A stretch of DNA of 64,000 bases. It comes from Rebecca billardiae RCC1528. Taxonomy: Eukaryota; Haptophyta. Of the stretch, positions 1 to 17,502 are shown piece after piece. The DNA lies in NCBI GenBank assembly GCA_965240325.2, contig OZ251244.1:1351379-1415378 (forward strand), in the 5' to 3' direction. Under the pieces are notes generated by a model, which worked only from the letters and a program-made list of their open reading frames with translations, had not been told where the DNA came from and ran no database searches. Position 1 is the stretch's first letter, and each line of letters opens with the position of its first letter. The translations under genes and the position numbers were made by a program.

Positions 1-2
1 CA

Positions 3-647
3 CCCTCGCTCGCCCGCGCGCGGCGCAGCTACGCTGAGCACGAGGGCGCGGACGAGGGCGCGCGCGCCGCGGTCGACGGCGTCCCAATCGACGGGCTGCC
101 CACGGCCATCGCGGTGCCCGTGGGCGCGGCCGGCGAGGCCGCGGCGTCCGACGCCGCCGGCGCGGAGCCCGCGGCGGAGGAGGACGCGCGCGCCCTCGTC
201 GAGCGGCGCAAGCTCGCCGCCGGCGTCGTGGGCGCCGCGGGCGGGCTGCTGCTGACGGGCAACATGCTGTGCTCCGCGCTCGCGGGCGGCGCGGCTGCGT
301 ACGCGACGACGATGGAGGGCGACGTGGGCGCGGCCGCGCGGCGCGTGGCGGACGGCGCGGCGGAGACGTACGACAAGGCGCGCGCCGCGATGCGCGAGCG
401 CGGCGTCGGCGGCGCCGCCCGCGTCGCCGCCGGCGCGGCGCGCTCGGCCGCTGTGGACGTGGACGACCGACTTGGGCTGAGCGCGCGCGCGGACGTGATC
501 AAGCGCGACGTGGCGCGGAAGGTGGACGGGCTGCGCGGCGCGCGCGACGCGTCGCTCGTGGCCGCGGACGCCGCCGAGTCCGGGGCGGCGCAGCCCGCTG
601 CGAGCGGCGCCGAGACGGCCGCTGGCAAGATGGCCGCCGCCGTATGA
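3..647 (+). CDS. Hypothetical protein with hydrophobic segment, 5'-partial
   Basis: The frame is open from the left edge of the window to a TGA at 645-647 (214 residues visible), so the start lies outside. The visible part has an acidic, Ala-rich stretch, then one hydrophobic Gly/Ala/Leu segment (about nt 210-315) that could be one membrane helix or a helical hairpin. A charged Ala/Arg-rich tail follows, with a helix-forming look (repeated A-A-R, V-A-D, D-V-A-R patterns). I do not recognise a family. The segment GLLLTGNMLCSALAGGAAAY resembles membrane-anchoring segments but carries no diagnostic motif. The opposite-strand frame is also open here, as often happens in sequence this GC-rich, but only this frame gives a plausible hydrophobic/charged alternation. 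Confidence 0.5.
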   Translation, partial: PSLARARRSYAEHEGADEGARAAVDGVPIDGLPTAIAVPVGAAGEAAASDAAGAEPAAEEDARALVERRKLAAGVVGAAGGLLLTGNMLCSALAGGAAAYATTMEGDVGAAARRVADGAAETYDKARAAMRERGVGGAARVAAGAARSAAVDVDDRLGLSARADVIKRDVARKVDGLRGARDASLVAADAAESGAAQPAASGAETAAGKMAAAV

Positions 648-1494
648 GCCGCGGACTGGCTGGGGCAGCCACCAAGGGCAGTGGACCCGGCGCGGTCCTC
701 GGACTGGCAGTCCGGTGCTGCCGCCACGGGGCGAGTCACAGCGCCCCGGGGGCAGCCGGCACCGTGTCCGCCGTCGGCCGCCTGCGGGCGAGCGCCGGTC
801 CGCGGCCGCGCCGCAGTCAGTGCCACTATGAGACTCACCGAGGCCGCACTGCCCGGGCCCGGCGCCGGCGTGCCGCCGACCCTGCTGGCTGCTGCTCGAC
901 ACGGTCGTGGCCGTTACTGTCACACTGTGACTGGCCGTGGGTCCTGGACCTGAGGTCGCGGCATATCAGTCGTATACATGATGACGACGATATGATTAAC
1001 ATTATACGCCGCCGCCATATGCGGCCACCCGCGCCACTTAATTCGTCCTATCGCGCCGATCGCCTCATCAGCATCATATATATATATACTACATCTATCA
1101 GCACTGTCAGCAGACGCGCGCGGTAATAACGTAAACGGTTACGCCTACAGGCTACACGCCCACGGCTACACTCTACGACTACAGTCTGAGTGAGTACGAC
1201 AAACTGTAGCGCGCGCAGCAGCGCGGAATGGCAGTAGAGTCGACGGTACCGAGCTCAGTTCACTCTGCTATCTGCATGCATGACGGCCACGGACAAGCGT
1301 CATCATCGTCAGGCTCAGAGTGCAGCGCGCCAGTCTTGCAGACATCATATACGCATCACATAGAATGCGTCCGCGTCTTCCGTCTCCGACCAGGTCTAAG
1401 GCAGTGCGCCACCCGCAGCCCTGCCCCCCTACGGGAGCCGGGCCGGGATGGAGCACCGCCTCGGCCTGGGGCGTATAGCAGCACATGCGCCCCC
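648..1494. other. Intergenic, no supported gene
   Basis: Between the end of the first gene and the 3' end of the RCC1 gene. The first 300 bp are GC-rich with overlapping short ORFs lacking any recognisable motif. From about 960 the sequence turns AT-richer, with a TATATATATA tract near 1077-1090. I see no RNA gene or mobile element. Confidence 0.5.
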
Positions 1495-2970
1495 TCACTG
1501 CGAGGGCGGCCGCAGTGCGGCGACGCGCGGGAGCCGCTCGATGCGCGTGGGCGTCCGCCAGGCGTCAGCCTCGCCGCCGTCGTGATTTGCTGCCATGCTC
1601 ACACCGTGGCCGAGCGCGGCTGAGCGCTGGCCGCACGAGTGCACGCTGCCATCAGCGGCGACGTAGAGCGCATGCCAGTCGCCGATTGAGCAGCTGACCA
1701 CGCGCACGTTCGCAAGGGAGTGCACGCGCGTCGGCAGCGTGATGCGGCCCTCGCCCTGGTGCCCCAGCTGGCAGTAGCGGTTGTCCCCGAACGTGTGCAC
1801 GCTGCCGTCCGCGCCCAGCACCGCGCTGATGTCGCAGCCAGCGCCCGCGCGCACGGCGCGCACGCCCGCAAGGGCCTCCACGCGCGCGGGCAGCGAGAGG
1901 CGCTCGTGGTCACCATGGCCAAGCTGACCTGCATACGCGGCCCCGAACGAGTGCACGCCGCCCGCTACGTCCACCACCAGGCTGTGGTTAGAGCCCGCGC
2001 TCACGTGCACGGTGCGCACGCCCGCGAGTGCCTCGATGCGCGTCGGCGTGCGCTGATCACGCTGGTCGCCGTGGCCGAGCTGGCCATACGCGCCCGAGCC
2101 GCACGAGTAGACGGCGCCATCCGCCGATAGGAACAGCGTGTGCTCACCGCCTGCACCCACGCCGCCCACGCGCACGCCGTCCAGCGCCTCGATGCGCGTC
2201 GGCTCCCGCCGCTTCTTCGTGTCGCCGTGGCCGAGCTGGCCAAATTCGTTGAAACCCCAGCTGTACGCGCGCCCCGTAGCGGTAATGGCGAGGCTGTGCG
2301 CTGACCACGCAGAGATCCCCACGATGAGTTCGCTCGCAAGCGCATCCACCTGCGTGAACGTGCCCCGCGCCGCCGCGTCCCCCAGCCCAAGCTGGCCGTC
2401 CCAGTTGTGGCCGCAGCTGTACACGGCGCCGGCGTCGCTCAGCGCGAGCACGTGCCCAAAGCCGGCCGCGACCGCGACCACGCGCACGCCGTTGAGGGAG
2501 GCCACGCGCGTCGGCACGCTTACGGGCTGCCAGCCCGCGTGGCCAATAGCCACGTGCGTACGGAACTCGCCTGTCGGCTGCCAGTTGACATCGTCGCACA
2601 CCGCCTCCTCGCCGCACGTGTGCAGCCCGCCCTCTGCGTGCACAAACGCGCTCAGGCGCGAGCGTATGAGGCCCATCCCACCAGCAGCCACGGGCAGCGC
2701 GTGTGCCTGCGCCAGCTTGAGCACGCCCTCAAGCGCGAACAGCTCCTCGGACCACGTGCGCACGCCCGCTGGCAGCGCGCTGGGCAGCGCGCGCTCGTGC
2801 CCACGCGCGCGAGCGCGCTCGCGCAGCGCGTGCTCGACCGGCGAGCGGCCACCGGGCGCGCCGCGGAAGAGGCGCGAGGCGGCGTTGGCGGCAGCGAGGT
2901 CTTGCGGACGATCGAGCGCGAGCAGGATGCGCTCGACGACCTCGGCAGGGAGCTCCGCAATCGTCGTCAT
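1495..2970 (-). CDS. F-box / RCC1-repeat protein
   Basis: A 491-residue protein. The N-terminus (MTTIAELPAEVVERILLALD) matches the F-box pattern of short substrate receptors of SCF-type E3 ubiquitin ligases. About 100 residues later come at least six RCC1 blades of roughly 50 residues, recognisable by repeated G-V-R-V...H-(S/T)-L...GxVYSCG...GQLGHGD...PTRIEAL units; the last blade carries a short insert. Six to seven blades would close one beta-propeller. I chose the ATG at 2970 because the F-box starts there; the same frame extends upstream to 3057 with an unrelated basic leader. F-box plus RCC1 suggests a ubiquitin-ligase adaptor or GEF-like scaffold, not the chromatin RCC1 itself. Single exon; the next gene on the same strand starts upstream, beyond 3,326. 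Confidence 0.88.
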   Translation of the reverse strand: MTTIAELPAEVVERILLALDRPQDLAAANAASRLFRGAPGGRSPVEHALRERARARGHERALPSALPAGVRTWSEELFALEGVLKLAQAHALPVAAGGMGLIRSRLSAFVHAEGGLHTCGEEAVCDDVNWQPTGEFRTHVAIGHAGWQPVSVPTRVASLNGVRVVAVAAGFGHVLALSDAGAVYSCGHNWDGQLGLGDAAARGTFTQVDALASELIVGISAWSAHSLAITATGRAYSWGFNEFGQLGHGDTKKRREPTRIEALDGVRVGGVGAGGEHTLFLSADGAVYSCGSGAYGQLGHGDQRDQRTPTRIEALAGVRTVHVSAGSNHSLVVDVAGGVHSFGAAYAGQLGHGDHERLSLPARVEALAGVRAVRAGAGCDISAVLGADGSVHTFGDNRYCQLGHQGEGRITLPTRVHSLANVRVVSCSIGDWHALYVAADGSVHSCGQRSAALGHGVSMAANHDGGEADAWRTPTRIERLPRVAALRPPSQ

Positions 2971-3326
2971 CCTCGACGCGCAGGCGCACACGGGGGAAGA
3001 GGACGACGGTTTGCCGGTCCTGAAGATCTTCCGACTTGTCACTTGCCGCCCTTGCATCGAGCTAGTCGTCGACTACCCGGACATTCCGATCGACATAAGT
3101 CCACGGGCGGCTTCGTAATGACGACGCTCGTCGACACGCATGGTCACGTGCGCAGCCACAAGCCAGTCATGAGACTACAGTCAGTCACCGTCGAGTAGGC
3201 CGCCAGTAACATCGTCACTCATCAGTATAGTGTCAGTTACGATATAAGGCGGATTCGTTCGCGGCGGGAACGACGTATGAGCATACACAGCACCGTCTGA
3301 GCAGACGACCGGCGCGCCCGTTACCG
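2971..3326. other. Intergenic between RCC1 and MFS genes
   Basis: Upstream region of the RCC1 gene and 3' flank of the MFS gene. Base composition is more balanced than in the genes. No RNA gene or repeat is recognised. An alternative RCC1 start at 3057 would lie here. Confidence 0.4.
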
Positions 3327-4028
3327 TCAGTGCGCCTTGGCCTTGCCGGGCTGCCAGGCCGCATGCTGCTGGGGCCACTGAGACGGCGTCGTCTGCGCAT
3401 ACGACCCGCTGCCGCCGCCTGCCGCCGTGCCGCCTGCTGCCGCAGGCGCCGAGCCGTCGGATCCGTCGGCGGCCGGCGCGCGCTCGAGCCAAATGGCGAG
3501 CGCGCCCGCGCCCGCGAGCGCGCCCCCCAGCGCCAGCCCGGCGCGCAGCCCCGCGCCGTCGAGGGCGAGGCCGGCGGCGAGCGGCGCGCACACGCGGCAC
3601 AGCGCGTGCGCCGAGTCGAGCGCGCCCAGCGCCTCCCCCTGCGCGCGCGCGGGCGCAGCGAGCGAGAGCCGCGCCGCCGGCGCGGAGCGGAGGACGGCGA
3701 CGGCGACGGAGAGTGGCGCGAGGCACGCCCACGCGACGGCCTCGGCGCGCGGCCACGCGCACAGCGCCAAGTGCGCCGCCGCGAGCGCGGCGTACCCCGC
3801 CAGCAGCTGCGCGCGCACGCTCAGCCGAGCCCACGGCAGCCCAACCGCCGCCGTGCCGAGCGCGGCCGCCCCCCACGCGGAGTTGTAAAGCCCCAGCCGC
3901 GAGCGGCTCCAGCCGTGCGCGCCGCCGAGAGCGGGGAGGACGGTCGAGGTGAAGGCGACGAAGGCGCACTCGGGGCCGCACGTCGCGAGGATCAGCGCAC
4001 GCAGCCGCGGGTGCGCGCGCAGCACGCT

Positions 4029-4067
<39 letters not shown>

Positions 4068-4847
4068 CTCGTCGCCGCCGCCGCCGCCGCCAGCTCCGCC
4101 GTCGGCGCCAGCGGGCGCGGGGGCGCCGGCGTGTCGCGCGGCCCTCGAGCCCGGCGGGCGCGTCTCGGGCAGTCCGAGCCACACCGTCGGCCCGAGCACC
4201 AGCGCGAACACGCCCGCTGCCAGCAGCGCGGGCAGCGCCGGCCAGCCCGCCGCCCAGCGCGAGTCTGCGAGCGCGCCGCCCAGCCCTGGCCCGACAATGT
4301 AACCGACAGCCATGGCGGCATAGAGGCGCAGCATGGCCGCCGCGCGCTCGGAGGCGGCGGCGTCGAGGCCCGCGGGGCGCGACCGCCCGTCCCGCCCCGC
4401 TCGGCCCGCCGCCCCGCCCGCGCCGCCGGCCGCCGCCGCCGCCGCCGGCGTCGTGTCGGCGAGCACGGCGCGACCGATGGTCGTCGTCTGCTTGGCGAGG
4501 CCGACGGGCAGGCGCGAGAGGAGGAGGAGGAGGAGCGAGCCGCCGCCGAGGGTGGAGAGTCCCGCGCACGCGTACCCCACCGCCGAGCCCGCGCACGACG
4601 CGAGCAGCGCGCCGCGCCGCCCGTGCTCGTCGCTCCAGCGGCCGAGCACCCAGCCGCCGCCGATCTGCCCCGCGCCGTACAGCGCCTCGAGGGCGCCAAC
4701 GGTCGTGCCGCTGCCGCCGAGGGCGCGCGCGTAGGACGGGAGGAGCGTGCGCATCATGCCCACCGCGAGGTAGTCCAGCGCCGTCGTCGCGTACACCACG
4801 CGCTGCGCGCGCGCCGCCTCCGCGCCGCGCGCGTGCGGAGACGCCAT
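3327..4847 (-). CDS. Major facilitator superfamily transporter
   Basis: A 506-residue MFS protein of the usual length. The first half has the loop 2-3 signature as GRWSDEHGRRGALL, which fits MFS motif A (G-x-x-x-D-x-x-G-R-R), after two hydrophobic helices beginning VVYATTALDYLAVGMMRTLLP. Later hydrophobic segments account for about 12 membrane spans. The central cytoplasmic loop is enlarged by a poly-Gly run encoded by (GCC)n at about 4028-4092. Family type looks like TetA/MFSD9-10-like drug:H+ antiporters, but the substrate cannot be read from sequence. The start is at the Met before ASPHARG; a Met ten codons upstream (4877) is the alternative. Confidence 0.85.
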
Positions 4848-5203
4848 GCTGGTGACAACCTGCGTACAATCACTCAATCAGTTTAGTACGACTCCGGACT
4901 CCTCGGCTGGAACCGGACCGATCCGGCCGGGTGCATGCACGTGGAGCCACTCTCAACTCTGACTAGTCCCCGCTGAAGATGAGCAGCCGCAGCGCGGCGC
5001 TGTGAAGGGGCTGGGGTCGGTTTGAGCTCAGGCGTGGCGGGCGCCAGTGCTGGTCAGCACCTGTGAGCGCCATCGCGAGCAGCAGAAGGCGAAGCTGGCT
5101 GGCCAATTGTTACGTTACTGACTGAATCACTGATTTAACAGTACGACTTACACGCCTGCGGCCCACTTCCCTGTTCCTGAGTGACCCCGCGCGCCGCCCG
5201 CCA
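4848..5203. other. Intergenic between MFS and patatin genes
   Basis: Composition is mixed. No gene is supported. It contains the promoter of the MFS gene (minus strand) and the 3' flank of the lipase. No clear TATA element or repeat. Confidence 0.4.
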
Positions 5204-6700
5204 TCAGGCAGGCCTGCCCTGCCTCTGCGGCCCGGGCTCGGCGTCGGGCGGGCAGAAGTCGAACTCCTCCACCACGCCGCCCTCGTACCCGGCGCGCCAC
5301 ATGCGCGCGCCGTGGTCGAAGTCGAGCATGGACGTGGGCAGCCCCTGAGGCGCGCGGCGGGCGCACGGCGCGGCCGCGAGCATTATATTGCAATCATTCG
5401 CGTCGATCACAAATAAATATTGGCACACGCATCCTCAGGCGCAGACGGGCGAAGGGGGCGCGCACGCGGAGTGGCCGCCGTGGCGGCGGCAGCCTGCCCC
5501 GCGCCCTGCGCGCGCGCGCGCGCGCACCAGCGCCGCCGACGGCGAGTGCACGCGCGCTCGGACGGCGGAGGCGACGCCGGGCGCGCAGCGCGCGCTCAGC
5601 TGGTGGTCTGCGGCCGTGGCCAGCAGGAGCTGCGCGGTGCGCACAGCGATCTCGAGCACGCCGAGGCGCTGCGACTGCTCCGGCGTGAGCGCGCGCGCGC
5701 GCGGCATCGCGTCGATGATCTCCAGCTCGACCGGCGCCAAGCGGTCCGGGCAGTAGCTGCGCAGCGCGCGCCGCGGTCAGCGCTCTTATTGATTGCATGC
5801 GCATACAGTAGTCTGACGGGGGCGTGCGCGCGCGCGCGCCGCGGCGCGGCGGCGCGCCCCGGGGCACGGGCGGGTGCGTGGCGTCGGCGCGCACGCCCCG
5901 CACCGCTGCAGCCCGTGGTAGGTGAGCACGTTGTGCGAGACGCCGCCGTCGATGTGTAACGACTTATTGACGGTTACGGGCGGGAATAGGAACGGGATGG
6001 CGCACGAGGCCATCAGGTGCGTGTGCAGCGCGGCGGCGCGTGAGGCGGCGGCGTCGGCGGCGGCGTGGTGCGCGCCGGCCGCGCCGCCGAGCACGCGCTC
6101 GTCCGCCACCACCGGCTGCCCCGACGCCAGGTTCGTCAGCCCGATCGAAAGGTTCCGCGAAAGCTCTCGGCCGGCCAGCGCTCGGCTGAGCAGCTCGCCC
6201 AGGGGGCGCGTGGAGAGGAGGGCGCGGGGGAGGGCGACGGGCTGGGAGGCGGGGCGGGGCTCGGCCGCGTCGATCGGCCCGCCGAGCGTCCACACGTCGC
6301 GCGTCCGCGTCTCGGACCACAGCGCCTTCAGCCGGTCCGCACCCGCGCGCAGCCCGGCCGCGCCGCGCGCGTGCGTCGCGAGCAGCCCGGCGTTGAGCGC
6401 GCCGGCGGAGACGCCGAGGAGGCCGTCGACGTCCCAGCCTGGCGTGTGCGCTGTGCGCTCCTCGACCAGCCGCGAGAGCACGCCCGCCTCGAACGCGCCC
6501 CAGCTCCCGCCGCCGGAGAAGGAGAGGAGGCGGCACGGCCGCTGCGGCACCACCGGAGCGGCGGCGGCGCCGCCGGCTGCGGCGGCGGCGGAGGCGATCG
6601 CGGGGCTGGCGGCGTGGCGAGGAGTCTGGGCGAGGGGTGCAATCGGCGTGGGTGGGCCGAGTGGCGCGAGGGTCGCGACGAGTGCGAGCAGCGGAGCCAT
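5204..6700 (-). CDS. Patatin-like phospholipase, three exons
   Basis: Reconstructed as exons 6700-5904, 5756-5528 and 5344-5204 (388 residues). Both introns are GT-AG with donors GTGCGG and GTGCGC, and the phases agree. Residues 63-73 are GGGSWGAFEAG (oxyanion hole), 96-100 are GVSAG (nucleophile elbow, Ser98), and a DGG (Asp217) completes the Ser-Asp dyad, so the enzyme should be an active lipid acyl hydrolase. The start MAPLLALVATLAPL gives a hydrophobic leader, suggesting secretion or organelle targeting; an upstream Met at 6802 adds 34 polar residues. After the third exon (GLPTSMLDFDHGARMWRAGYE) the protein ends normally at TGA 5204. Joining across the introns restores a continuous C-terminal domain, which supports the model. 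Confidence 0.85.
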
Positions 6701-7497
6701 TTGCGCCGCCACGCCGGGCCGGGCGGGGTCGCTTCGGCCGGCCGTGAGGCGCGACGGCTGCTGCCGGTTCCGTTGGTCGCAGCCAGACGAAGCAGTTCTC
6801 AACGCGCAGCCGTCCGCATGTGTGTGTCGTCGTCACCGGCGGTCACTGATCGTCACTGCTGATCCCTCGTCGGTGCTGCAAATAGGGTAGAGGAGTCGGG
6901 GGGGGAGCATCAGGTAAAATTGTGTTGTGCGTCAGCTTTATTCAGGCCGACAGCCGCAGGCACTCGTCGGCGAGTACGCGCGACTGGCCCTCTCTGACGA
7001 CGGAGCACCCGTCCGGTCTGCGATGCTGCTTCACATAACCATGCGCCTAACTCCATCTGTCGCCAGGCGGCGGGGCGGTGCTCACGACTGCGCGTTGGTG
7101 TCGGTTGGCGAATGGCGGAGCGCAGGGCAGTAGTATATATAGAATTAGATAGCTATAATAGATACGTACGGCGAGTGCACCCCATACTGACGATACACTA
7201 TACAGCGCGTACGTGCGGCGTCCTGCAGTGCAGTCGTCCGCCTGGATCGACCCCGCGCCGACAGCGAGATCGGACGCGGCGACGCAGCACTCCGCACAGT
7301 TCCTTGGCCCCGTTCTGCAGCGCCCGACCGGTCAGATATGGCTGCCGTCGAAACTTGTTACTGACCGTGCGCGGGTAGATGAGCGTGCAGCAGTAGCTAC
7401 AATCAGCTCGTAGTAGTAGTGACGATGATGATGCACGCATCAGTGCCGCCAGCGCATACGCTGACACGCACCACCACGCGCCGCGCGCCCGCGCGCG
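6701..7497. other. Intergenic between patatin and GT25 genes
   Basis: About 800 bp without a convincing gene. It holds the lipase promoter side and the GT25 3' flank, and an AT-rich island at about 7130-7210 with TATATATAGAATTAGATAGC. Short ORFs here have no motif. Confidence 0.45.
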
Positions 7498-9051
7498 TCA
7501 CTCCCGCCGGCGCGAACGCCGTCGCCGCGACCGGTGGTGCCGCGGCTCGCGCCGGGCCAAGATCGCCGCGACGGCCGCGAGCGCGTGGCCGCGGAGCGGC
7601 TCGCACGTGCGCGGCGGCCAGGAGACGTGCGCCTTGGCGCGCGCGCTCGCGCCGCCAAAGCACGTGTCCGCGAGCGCGCGTTCGCGCGCGCGCGCGCGAT
7701 GCGCGCCCGGGTCGGGCATGGCGGCCAGGAGCATCGCGCGCACGGCGGGCACCAGCATCGACAGCACCGTCGCCAGGGCGATGGTGGCGGCGTGCGCCGC
7801 GCGGCCCGCGGCGCTCCGCGGCCGCGTCGCGCCGCGGCCCGTCGCCGTCCCGTTCGCGTCGCCGTCGGCGTCGTACTCGTCGAAGAGCACGAGCGGCGAG
7901 ACGCGCGTCGCGTGCGGCGGCGCGACAGTCACCACGCGATGCGCCCCGCCCGCGCCGACCACGCCGACGCGCTCCGGCGGGCGGTGGCGCAGCCGCGCGA
8001 GCGCGCGCGCGTTGTCGTCGGCGAGCGCGGCGAGGCGCGCGCGGTCGCGCGCCGCGCGCTTTGCGTGCTGCGTGACGGTGGAGAAGGCGACGCGCGCGGA
8101 GGGGGCGACCTGCACGTACTGCGGCCAGACGACGTACGCGTCGTGGCCGGCCATCTGGTACAGCAGGTGGTCCGACCCCGTCTTGTTCGTCTCGAGCGGG
8201 ATGGCGTCGCGCCGCAGCGCGGTGCAGCCGTCCGTCGCCGCGCACAGCGCGCGCGCCCAGCGGCGCGAGATGATGTACGCGGTCGTGCCCCAGAGCTCCT
8301 GCTTCGTGTGCGATGTGGAGAGCACGAAGACGGAGGTGTTGGCCACGCGCTCGCCCCAGTGCGTCAGCGGCCCGCCGCCCTCGCCCTCGCGCTCGATGGC
8401 GCCCACCGACGCCTCGTCGAAGTCGCGCTTCAGGATGCGCTTCACCGAGCACCGGCCGGAGAGCGTCTGCGCCGCGTGCTTGAGCTGGCCGGACCGGTCC
8501 CAGTGGTGCAGCGAGAGGGTGGTCCAGCGCGGCGGGAGCGCGGCGACGAGCTCGGCGAGGGAGTGGGGCCAGAGCGGCCAGAACGACAGGTCCGCGTCGT
8601 CCTCCAGCACCAGCGCCGCCTCGTGCCCGTCCTCGAGCAGCGCGCGCGCGGCGCGCATGTGCGAGAGCGCGCAGCCGAGCTCGCCCTTCGAGCGCCACGC
8701 AAAGCCCGAGTGCACGGCGGCGTCGTGCCAGAAGTCGTCGCCGCGCGCGGCGGGGACGCGCGTCATGGCGGCCGGATCGAGCCCCGCCCGCCGCGCGCCC
8801 TTGACGAAGCGCGCGCGCCGCGCCGTCGACTCGTCGAGGTTGATCCAGTACGCGGGCAGGTCGATGCCCGCCGAGCATGCGGGCGTGTGCGCGAGCGCGT
8901 GCGCGAGGTCGCGCGTGGCGGCGAAGGCCTCGTCGGCGTAGGCGTGCTGCCGCTCCATCTTCGCATGCATCGCCTCGCGCAGCAGCGCGGCGCGCCGCTC
9001 GCTGACGGCCGCCGCCGCGAGCACCGCCGCCATCATCGCGCCGCACGCCAT
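7498..9051 (-). CDS. Glycosyltransferase family 25-like, C-terminal membrane anchor
   Basis: A 517-residue single-exon protein. The GT25 (LPS/collagen galactosyltransferase-like) core is visible: PAYWINLDESTARRARF near residues 67-83, GELGCALSHMRAARALLEDG, then ALVLEDDADLSFW with the metal-binding EDD at 150-152, and later NKTGSDHLLYQM near the end of the domain. N-terminal MACGAMMAAVLAAAAV is weakly hydrophobic. A second hydrophobic stretch near the C-terminus (AATIALATVLSMLVPAV) could anchor the protein in the Golgi membrane. The last 60 residues are Arg/His-rich. Start chosen at 9051; the frame is open to 9165 but that extension is unlike a protein. Acceptor and sugar cannot be inferred. 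Confidence 0.82.
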   Translation of the reverse strand: MACGAMMAAVLAAAAVSERRAALLREAMHAKMERQHAYADEAFAATRDLAHALAHTPACSAGIDLPAYWINLDESTARRARFVKGARRAGLDPAAMTRVPAARGDDFWHDAAVHSGFAWRSKGELGCALSHMRAARALLEDGHEAALVLEDDADLSFWPLWPHSLAELVAALPPRWTTLSLHHWDRSGQLKHAAQTLSGRCSVKRILKRDFDEASVGAIEREGEGGGPLTHWGERVANTSVFVLSTSHTKQELWGTTAYIISRRWARALCAATDGCTALRRDAIPLETNKTGSDHLLYQMAGHDAYVVWPQYVQVAPSARVAFSTVTQHAKRAARDRARLAALADDNARALARLRHRPPERVGVVGAGGAHRVVTVAPPHATRVSPLVLFDEYDADGDANGTATGRGATRPRSAAGRAAHAATIALATVLSMLVPAVRAMLLAAMPDPGAHRARARERALADTCFGGASARAKAHVSWPPRTCEPLRGHALAAVAAILARREPRHHRSRRRRSRRRE

Positions 9052-9269
9052 CGTGCCGTGCCCTTGCTGAGGAGTCCCGCGCCCAAACACCGGCGGCGCG
9101 AGCCCGCCCGCAGACTCGTCGCGGCCGGCCCTACAATATACAAAACCGGTACCCCCGCCCATCATAATAAGCGCTAGTTATTGGCCACGCCGAAGATTCC
9201 GCGCGCGAGTCCAGGCTGGACGAGCGTATGGTCCCCGAGCGCAGCCATCGTCACTGCTGACGATAGATC

Positions 9270-10189
9270 GGCCTGTTTTATTTCTACCAGATTCCATTTA
9301 CTATGTCACGGCGACAAACCCGTGCCCGCCAGTGGGAATCGGTGTCACGCCCCGTTCAGTGTACCTCTCACGGCCGATGGCGGCCCCGGCGTGCGCGAGG
9401 AATGCGATTCCTGCACTCCTCGGTGACCGGTGAGTGCAGGAATCCAGTTGCGGCGCTCGTCCGCCTCGTCGTCGTCGCACACGAGGTACACTGAAGAGCA
9501 CGGGTCAGAAGCCAGATCTCTCTGCGCGCTCGCGCCCGCGCGGCGAGGCACTGGCAGGCTTGTTCTGGCATCATCTTGGCCAAGACTGCAGCCTGCCAGA
9601 TGCGCGAGGACGCGTGTGCACGCCTTTCCCGCGTCATGGGTGCGCGTGGCACGCACCCTGTCGTCATCTACGCCGAGGAGGCCTGAGCAACCAGCCCACC
9701 AACCTGCCGTGACCACGTTCAAATGCAGGCGGCAAGCTGCATGCGAGCGCACGCAACGGAAGCATCTCACGCTCGACAAGGAAGTGGCGGCGGAGCGAGT
9801 GTAGCTGGTATCGTTTGCAGCCCATCGGTTGTTCAACAATCCTGGTTCAACAACTGACACGGGCGCGACGCAGCCAAGGCAGAGTGCTTGCAGCTCGCAG
9901 CGCGCCCGCAACTGCGGTTTGCCGCCGCGGCGCGGCGATCGTCACACCGCCGTGCGCTGCGAGTGACCTCTGTGTCATGGCGAAGCACCATGGCAAGGCT
10001 AAGCAGCATGCCTTGGCAACACCTTTCGCTACAGCTCAGCGCCCTAGAATACGAACATGCGCCAACGACGTGCCATCCCTACTCCGCAATCGCGCCGGCA
10101 CCCACCACCAGCGGGCAAGCCGCGCCGCCATTTTACCCGGTTTTGGCGACGAATGTCGCCGTTGGGCTCTCGTAGAAATAAAACAGGCC
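9270..10189. mobile_element. Candidate inverted-repeat-bounded element, about 0.92 kb
   Basis: GGCCTGTTTTATTTCTAC at 9270-9287 recurs as its exact reverse complement at 10172-10189. Just outside, both arms also share CGATA-like bases. Inside, only scattered similarity continues. No transposase is seen, so at most a non-autonomous element; no clear target-site duplication. Confidence 0.4.
9406..9444. repeat. Perfect 13-bp hairpin
   Basis: GATTCCTGCACTC (9406-9418) and its exact complement GAGTGCAGGAATC (9432-9444) flank a 13-nt loop that itself contains CGGTGACCG, another near-palindrome. Confidence 0.7.
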
Positions 10190-10246
10190 TATCATATCGG
10201 ACGACGACCGGACGAATCGACGATGCGTCGGCCGCGGACAAAGTTA

Positions 10247-10249
<3 letters not shown>

Positions 10250-10331
<82 letters not shown>
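10250..10331. repeat. (TA)n microsatellite, about 82 bp
   Basis: Uninterrupted alternating TA, just downstream of the cNMP-MAPK gene. Confidence 0.95.
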
Positions 10332-10334
<3 letters not shown>

Positions 10335-10427
10335 GCCGGCCGTAGTCCGCCTGCATTATACGGACGATGACGTGTACGTCGTACTACAGTAGCTAGTCGT
10401 GACTGACGCGCCGCGGCTCCGGCCACG

Positions 10428-17502
<7,075 letters not shown>

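Larger units (their letters stand above)
9052..10427. other. Non-coding block with hairpin, inverted-repeat pair and (TA)n
   Basis: 1.4 kb between the GT25 gene and the 3' end of the cNMP-MAPK gene. It contains an 18-bp inverted pair (9270-9287 and 10172-10189), a perfect 13-bp hairpin (9406-9444) and a TA tract (10250-10331), each listed separately. ORFs of 60-190 codons occur in several frames but none shows a motif. Confidence 0.5.

Noticed and set aside
29-838. 269-codon minus-strand ORF
   Set aside because: Antisense to the better-looking plus-strand partial gene; Ala/Ser/Arg/Pro low complexity with no motif, typical of open antisense frames in very GC-rich DNA.
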